A stretch of 36,215 nucleotides of DNA from Planomonospora parontospora (lineage in GTDB: Bacteria > Actinomycetota > Actinomycetes > Streptosporangiales > Streptosporangiaceae): positions 1-36,215 of the forward strand of contig BMQD01000039.1 in the NCBI GenBank assembly GCA_014647935.1, in the 5' to 3' direction. The notes under the pieces are model-generated. The model was not told the DNA's origin, did not search any database, and saw only the letters and a list, made by a program, of their open reading frames with translations. The position numbers and the translations under genes are program-made. This document shows positions 34,201-36,215 of this stretch, piece by piece (position 1 is the first letter of the stretch; the number at the start of each line of letters is the position of its first letter).

Positions 34201-36213
34201 GGCCTCCACCGCCAGGGTGCCGCCCTGGCCGCTGATGGTCGCCTCCGGCAGCGCCACATACGCCGAGTTCGCCGTCCCGCGGAAGCGCATGGCCGTGTCC
34301 GGGACGCCGCCGAGCGCGCCGGGCACGGCGGCGGTGGCGTCCGCGGCGCCGGCGAGCGTGGCCTCTTCGGCGCCGGGGCGCCAGCCCACCACGTTGCCGA
34401 TCTTCGTGCCGGTGGCGGTGGCCGTCTCGTTCAGCCGCCAGTAGCCCTCCGGGCCCGCGTCCAGCACCAGGCTGCGATACCGCGAGGCGTCGCTGTAGGT
34501 GTAGGTCACGCACGCGCCATCGGTCGCGGGCGGGCAGACCTTGGTGAGTTTGTCGCCGTCGTAGCCGTAGGTCCAGGTGATCGGCGTGCCGTCGACCGGG
34601 TCGGTGGACACGGCCGTCACGTGAGCGCCGGTCCAGGTGAACGTCAGCGACCGGCCGCCGGTCGCGACCACCTTGGCCAGCTTGCCGTCGGTGCCGTAGG
34701 TCAGCTCGTTGCCGCGGCCGCGCCGGTCGGTGAGCTTGGTCAGCCGGCCTGAGGCGTCGAACCAGTAGGAGGTGGAGGATTTGTCCATCAGCCGCCAGCC
34801 GCCCCCGGTCACGGTCGCGAGGGTGGCGTAGGTGCCGGCCGGGGCGGCGTAGGTGCCGTCGCCCTTGGCGGCGAATCGCAGTTGCTGGCCGTCGGGGTAG
34901 GTCACCAGCAGCGTCGCGGTCTGCGGCTCGTCCTCGATGCGCATGTCCCAGCGGCTGGTCCAGCCCGCGCCGAACGCGCCGTCGGTGCGCGGGTCCAGGC
35001 TGTTGTAGGTGCGGGTCACCGTCAGCGGCGGCCCCGCGGCGGGCACCGTCAGGTCGCTTTCGGTGTGGGTGTAGTTGCCGGCCGTGTGGCTGAACTCGCG
35101 GCCCTCGGTGCCGGCGGTCAGCAGTGAGTTGATCGTGCCCTGCTCGGGGGTGGGGGTGAAGGTCCGCCAGGAGGAGGTGACCGTGGTGGCGCTGCCGGTG
35201 GAGGCCTTGGCGAACCACCAGTACGTCTGGCCCCACTTCAGCTTGTCCTCAGGGACCTGCCAGCTGCCGGACTTGTCCCACTCGGGCGAGTCCTCACACC
35301 ACGTCCACTTGTCCGGGGTACCGGAACACACCTGGAACCAGTACACGACGGGTGCCTCGTTGACCGGCTGGGCGTGCGCCGACAGCACCGGCGTCAACGT
35401 GCCGACCTGGGTGTTGTTCTCCGGGGAGAACGTCAGGAACGGCAGCGCGCTGACGGTGGCCGACTGCCACTCGCTCCACGGGCCCTTGACGCCGGTGGTG
35501 GTCACGCCCTGCACCCGCCAGCGGATCAGCCAGCCGTCCTTGAGCTTGCCGGCCGGGATCTGCGCCCAGGCGTTGGTCCCGGACGCATACGAGGTGGTCG
35601 CGGTGGCCGCGTGGATCGGCCCGGTGCCTTGCCCGGCAGGGGCGGCCGGATCGTGCTCCACCTCGACACCGAGGAAGGAGGCGCGGTTCTCGGGGTCGGT
35701 GACCTTCGCATACAGCCACGGGGTCAGCGATCCGGCCTTCCAAGACGCCGACCCGCGGACGCCGGGGTTCATGCCCAAGCCATCAGCCAGCGGTTTCTTC
35801 AGGTCGACCGTGGCGCTCTGCCAATCGGTCCACGCCCCCTTGACGCCGGAAGTGGTCACGCCCTGCACCCGCCAGCGGATCGCCATGCCGTCGGTCAGCT
35901 TGGCCGCTGGCACCTTCACCCACGCGTTCGCGCCGGAGGCGTAGGAGGTCGTGCCCTTACCCGACCAGATCAGCCCCGAGCCCTGACCGGCCACCGGGTC
36001 GTGCTCGATCTCGGCGGCCAGGTAGGAGGCGGCGCTGTTCGCGCTGGTCACCTTGGTGTAGAACCAGGGCGTCAGCGATGAGATCGTCCATCGCCCGTCT
36101 GCTTGCACACCCGGCAGAATCCCAAGGCCGGTCCCCGCGGGCTTGTTGACGTCAATCTTGGCTGATTCCCAGCCCGACCACGGACCCTGCACGCCGGAGG
36201 TGGTGACCGCGCG
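28261..36213 (-). CDS. Giant RHS/YD-repeat polymorphic toxin (5' partial)
   Basis: 2,650 residues are visible; the frame is open to the right edge, so the N-terminus and any signal peptide are missing. In order: FN3-like repeats of about 120 residues with WRVQGVTTSGVKG-type motifs (1-260), another beta domain with WFQVC (265-355), a DUF6531-type domain (360-560: PLTVTRTYNSLDPRTDGAFG), a LamG domain (590-815: GYWRLNETATATGTKIG), then a long run of YD repeats (YDAAGRLT-type, 825-2170). The RHS core ends at YTYGNAGPLTSIDPSGH (about 2225). The last 425 residues are unlike the core and more AT-rich. They hold a Gly-rich linker, an ELKTGLTIGGRYHPLKAAGL helical block and a hydrophobic C-terminus (VGAAGKALGVAGDIFMIGEY). 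RHS shells enclose and release such C-terminal toxins; this one is not identified. No immunity gene follows, and an IS630 copy lies 100 bp downstream. Confidence 0.9.
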   Translation of the reverse strand, partial: RAVTTSGVQGPWSGWESAKIDVNKPAGTGLGILPGVQADGRWTISSLTPWFYTKVTSANSAASYLAAEIEHDPVAGQGSGLIWSGKGTTSYASGANAWVKVPAAKLTDGMAIRWRVQGVTTSGVKGAWTDWQSATVDLKKPLADGLGMNPGVRGSASWKAGSLTPWLYAKVTDPENRASFLGVEVEHDPAAPAGQGTGPIHAATATTSYASGTNAWAQIPAGKLKDGWLIRWRVQGVTTTGVKGPWSEWQSATVSALPFLTFSPENNTQVGTLTPVLSAHAQPVNEAPVVYWFQVCSGTPDKWTWCEDSPEWDKSGSWQVPEDKLKWGQTYWWFAKASTGSATTVTSSWRTFTPTPEQGTINSLLTAGTEGREFSHTAGNYTHTESDLTVPAAGPPLTVTRTYNSLDPRTDGAFGAGWTSRWDMRIEDEPQTATLLVTYPDGQQLRFAAKGDGTYAAPAGTYATLATVTGGGWRLMDKSSTSYWFDASGRLTKLTDRRGRGNELTYGTDGKLAKVVATGGRSLTFTWTGAHVTAVSTDPVDGTPITWTYGYDGDKLTKVCPPATDGACVTYTYSDASRYRSLVLDAGPEGYWRLNETATATGTKIGNVVGWRPGAEEATLAGAADATAAVPGALGGVPDTAMRFRGTANSAYVALPEATISGQGGTLAVEAWFKTTASGTVIGHQNAASNAPSAFTPVVYVGTDGKLRGQFYTGASTPITSTAKVNDGVWHHVVLSGAENTQTLFLDGQAVGTLAGTITHADQWETRIGYGTGSPAWPATTSSTAAFAFNGDIDEVAVYGKPLGLGLVRAHYAARAPQPQLATVTQASGRTWASNAYAADGGRLTSHTDRHGGTWKLSAPAYATASSTQTLATVTVTDPRGGTLSYVNDPLRGNRAVSKSDQLGQTARYSYDTGGFPTKAVDRNGNETELSFNARGNVIAKKTCRTAQACSTEYFDYYLKVDELFDPRNDQMTVSRDGRSSSATDDTYATRTEYTSHGEPAKTIFPATGDFPDGRSTSISYTDGTEPAIGGGNTPAGLVASQEDAKGNEVTYAYTASGDVTEVKSPLGAVTKHAYDAIGRLITTTQVSQTHPNGVTTHFVYDARGRLLSSTGPGVKNEITDVTHTAKTAYTYDADGNPLTETFTDLTGSDPAQTMTYAYDDAGHIASVIDPENSVTRSTWDNTGSRTSMTDPVGTVTTFAYTERGELASRTLKNWTGSPVSPQAAQDVVLESFAYDPGGRLATQVDAMGRKTSYTYFSDGLVSQVIADDARLNGSTTATDVVLETNTYDAAKNLIRRVTGDGKEQTDYAYDAAGRLTSTILDPDGLKRTTAMDYDKGNNVIKRTFTGSGSSSRIESVEYAYNASGQMTRQVIENGDADLTSTWVYDDRGLLVEQIDPRGNTSGATAADFTTTMRYDLLGRLVETTAPQVRIEKNGSATESRPTARYGYDNIGRQTHTTDAEGRVSVSTFDKSGRLTSTVMPPYALPGGSTLTPKTSYAYDAAGRTTAVTDPRGYVTSTEYDALGNPVRVTLPSASGSSGVSISEYDLLGEQLASVDPTGARTEVTYDDLGRQITQTQIERKPTTTALTTTFTYDTAGNLIKTVAPDNKVTSYTVNAIGEITATTGPSGNTSTVVYDAIGRTVKTTDALGNVTEAEYDLAGRQTAAKDLDPSGTVVRTIGFDYDPAGNPIHTASGEGHVTSREFDALGRLTKLIEPISVDKSITTTFGYDATGARTRLTDGRGNTTWTTYNTLGLVESVIEPPTTAHPNTADRTWTHLYDAAGNSITTLQPGGIRLDRTFDPLGQVTKQIGTGASITTPERSFTYDQSGRPTAIGDYGLAYNDRGLLTQVTKAGNQVAAYTYDALGNPTQRIDVTGTATYTWDNAGRLETATDPVTGRTLAYDYDKADRLTSKTTTDPATTHAYTYDALDRLTSQELKSSTGTELLKIAYGWDKDNNLTTKTTTGTADAGTNTYDYDHAGRLTSWIAPDGKVTAYTWDDAGNRIKAGDESFVYDERNRLMSGGGTDYTYTPRGTLASETTNGVTKNLVFDAFDQLISDGETTYGYDAFGRMTSRTKGTNQQRFIYSGVTNDIAAINDGVGALQAKYGRDPFGDLLSLQEGSDPALGVMSDLHGDVVATFTGAALVDSVAYDPFGKVTHHTGTKRSVGYQGDYTDPDTGKVNMHARWYQPGNGVFASRDSATLSPDPSVQANRYTYGNAGPLTSIDPSGHAAIRTPGTTSAPGASSTWSSSDSDSIDFSDYFVNDRNSGWDTPIKGCSGLDCLYTWGQPAGPLVYTGIDDFESKNFGFMAWAPEFDPTEAKRAGFMHNGGQAPEGYWEAGPEAQKLYMNIYKVPSATLEDLAEIWKAIRDIDNNGGVAAGGGGGVGGAYGTSRAYFSKKGGRGSAPDPCRGSNSEKCVRLRATHRWDGTRWIPNKPAQPPRVTNERLKKILMSGDGGIYARPGTKAGVVGDGTVSTGLEFELKTGLTIGGRYHPLKAAGLMSELANLLEANRKLGNKLLSAADRRVALVEFTKLWNVLNNVPDSTGKITTWLQGDGKRLQSFAGSVKNVLKKSAVAHITGEKFTYDSRGKPTHAPRTGTPRGGFLRSVGAAGKALGVAGDIFMIGEYTLQWWDCLVDNYCPRPRLDNLPDTI

Positions 36214-36215
36214 GG

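Noticed and set aside
28300-36200. Many long plus-strand reading frames opposite the RHS gene
   Set aside because: They are low-complexity Gly/Val/Arg frames mirroring the repeated YD coding sequence, with no domain signature. The minus-strand RHS frame explains the region.
1-36215. tRNA, rRNA, riboswitch or CRISPR array
   Set aside because: None could be recognised by eye on either strand.

Overview
This 36 kb window is GC-rich actinobacterial DNA. Its protein families (LamG/FN3 surface proteins, giant RHS proteins, IS701 and IS630 elements, overlapping GTGA stop/start junctions) fit a filamentous actinomycete, perhaps Streptosporangiales. That placement is inferred from style; no rRNA or tRNA marker is present. 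The window is mobile DNA lying between two large polymorphic-toxin-type genes, each cut by a window edge.

Left edge (1-3040): the 3' part of a secreted-type LamG/FN3 protein ends in an AT-rich phospholipase A2 tip. It is followed by a hairpin and a small convergent membrane protein that is a candidate immunity partner. Positions 3040-4480 are a scrap zone: a 118-bp MITE with TA flanks, an ISKra4-like transposase stub with its IS end, a truncated pRiA4b ORF-3-like gene and a small membrane protein.

Positions 4600-8900: a compact minus-strand operon (serine recombinase, 15-codon micro-ORF, HAD phosphatase-like protein) has a roughly 240-bp imperfect palindrome upstream. Next come an exported LppX/LolA-like protein and three hypotheticals. 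Two related 35-bp direct repeats with a palindromic core bracket this segment.

Positions 8911-15535: a Tn5053/Tn7-like transposon whose two ends can be read directly (TGTCGATT...AATCGACA, with internal repeats). It carries tniA-tniB-tniQ, a convergent tyrosine recombinase with a likely resolution site, a methyltransferase and a membrane protein. It abuts the upstream region of a second serine resolvase (15638-16339). From there to about 22 kb lies Tn3-type material: the resolvase, an S9A prolyl oligopeptidase, a decayed gene and a full-length Tn3 TnpA.

Positions 22.1-24.2 kb: an AT-rich orphan gene, a second solo copy of the ISKra4-like end, and another tyrosine recombinase with dyads upstream. 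Positions 24288-28161 are three back-to-back insertion sequences (IS630, IS701, IS630). Each transposase is split by a -1 frame change at an AAAAG run. The IS cluster sits about 100 bp downstream of a minus-strand RHS gene that runs off the right edge and ends in an unrecognised toxin-like C-terminal region. Its expected immunity gene is not visible, presumably displaced by the IS insertions.
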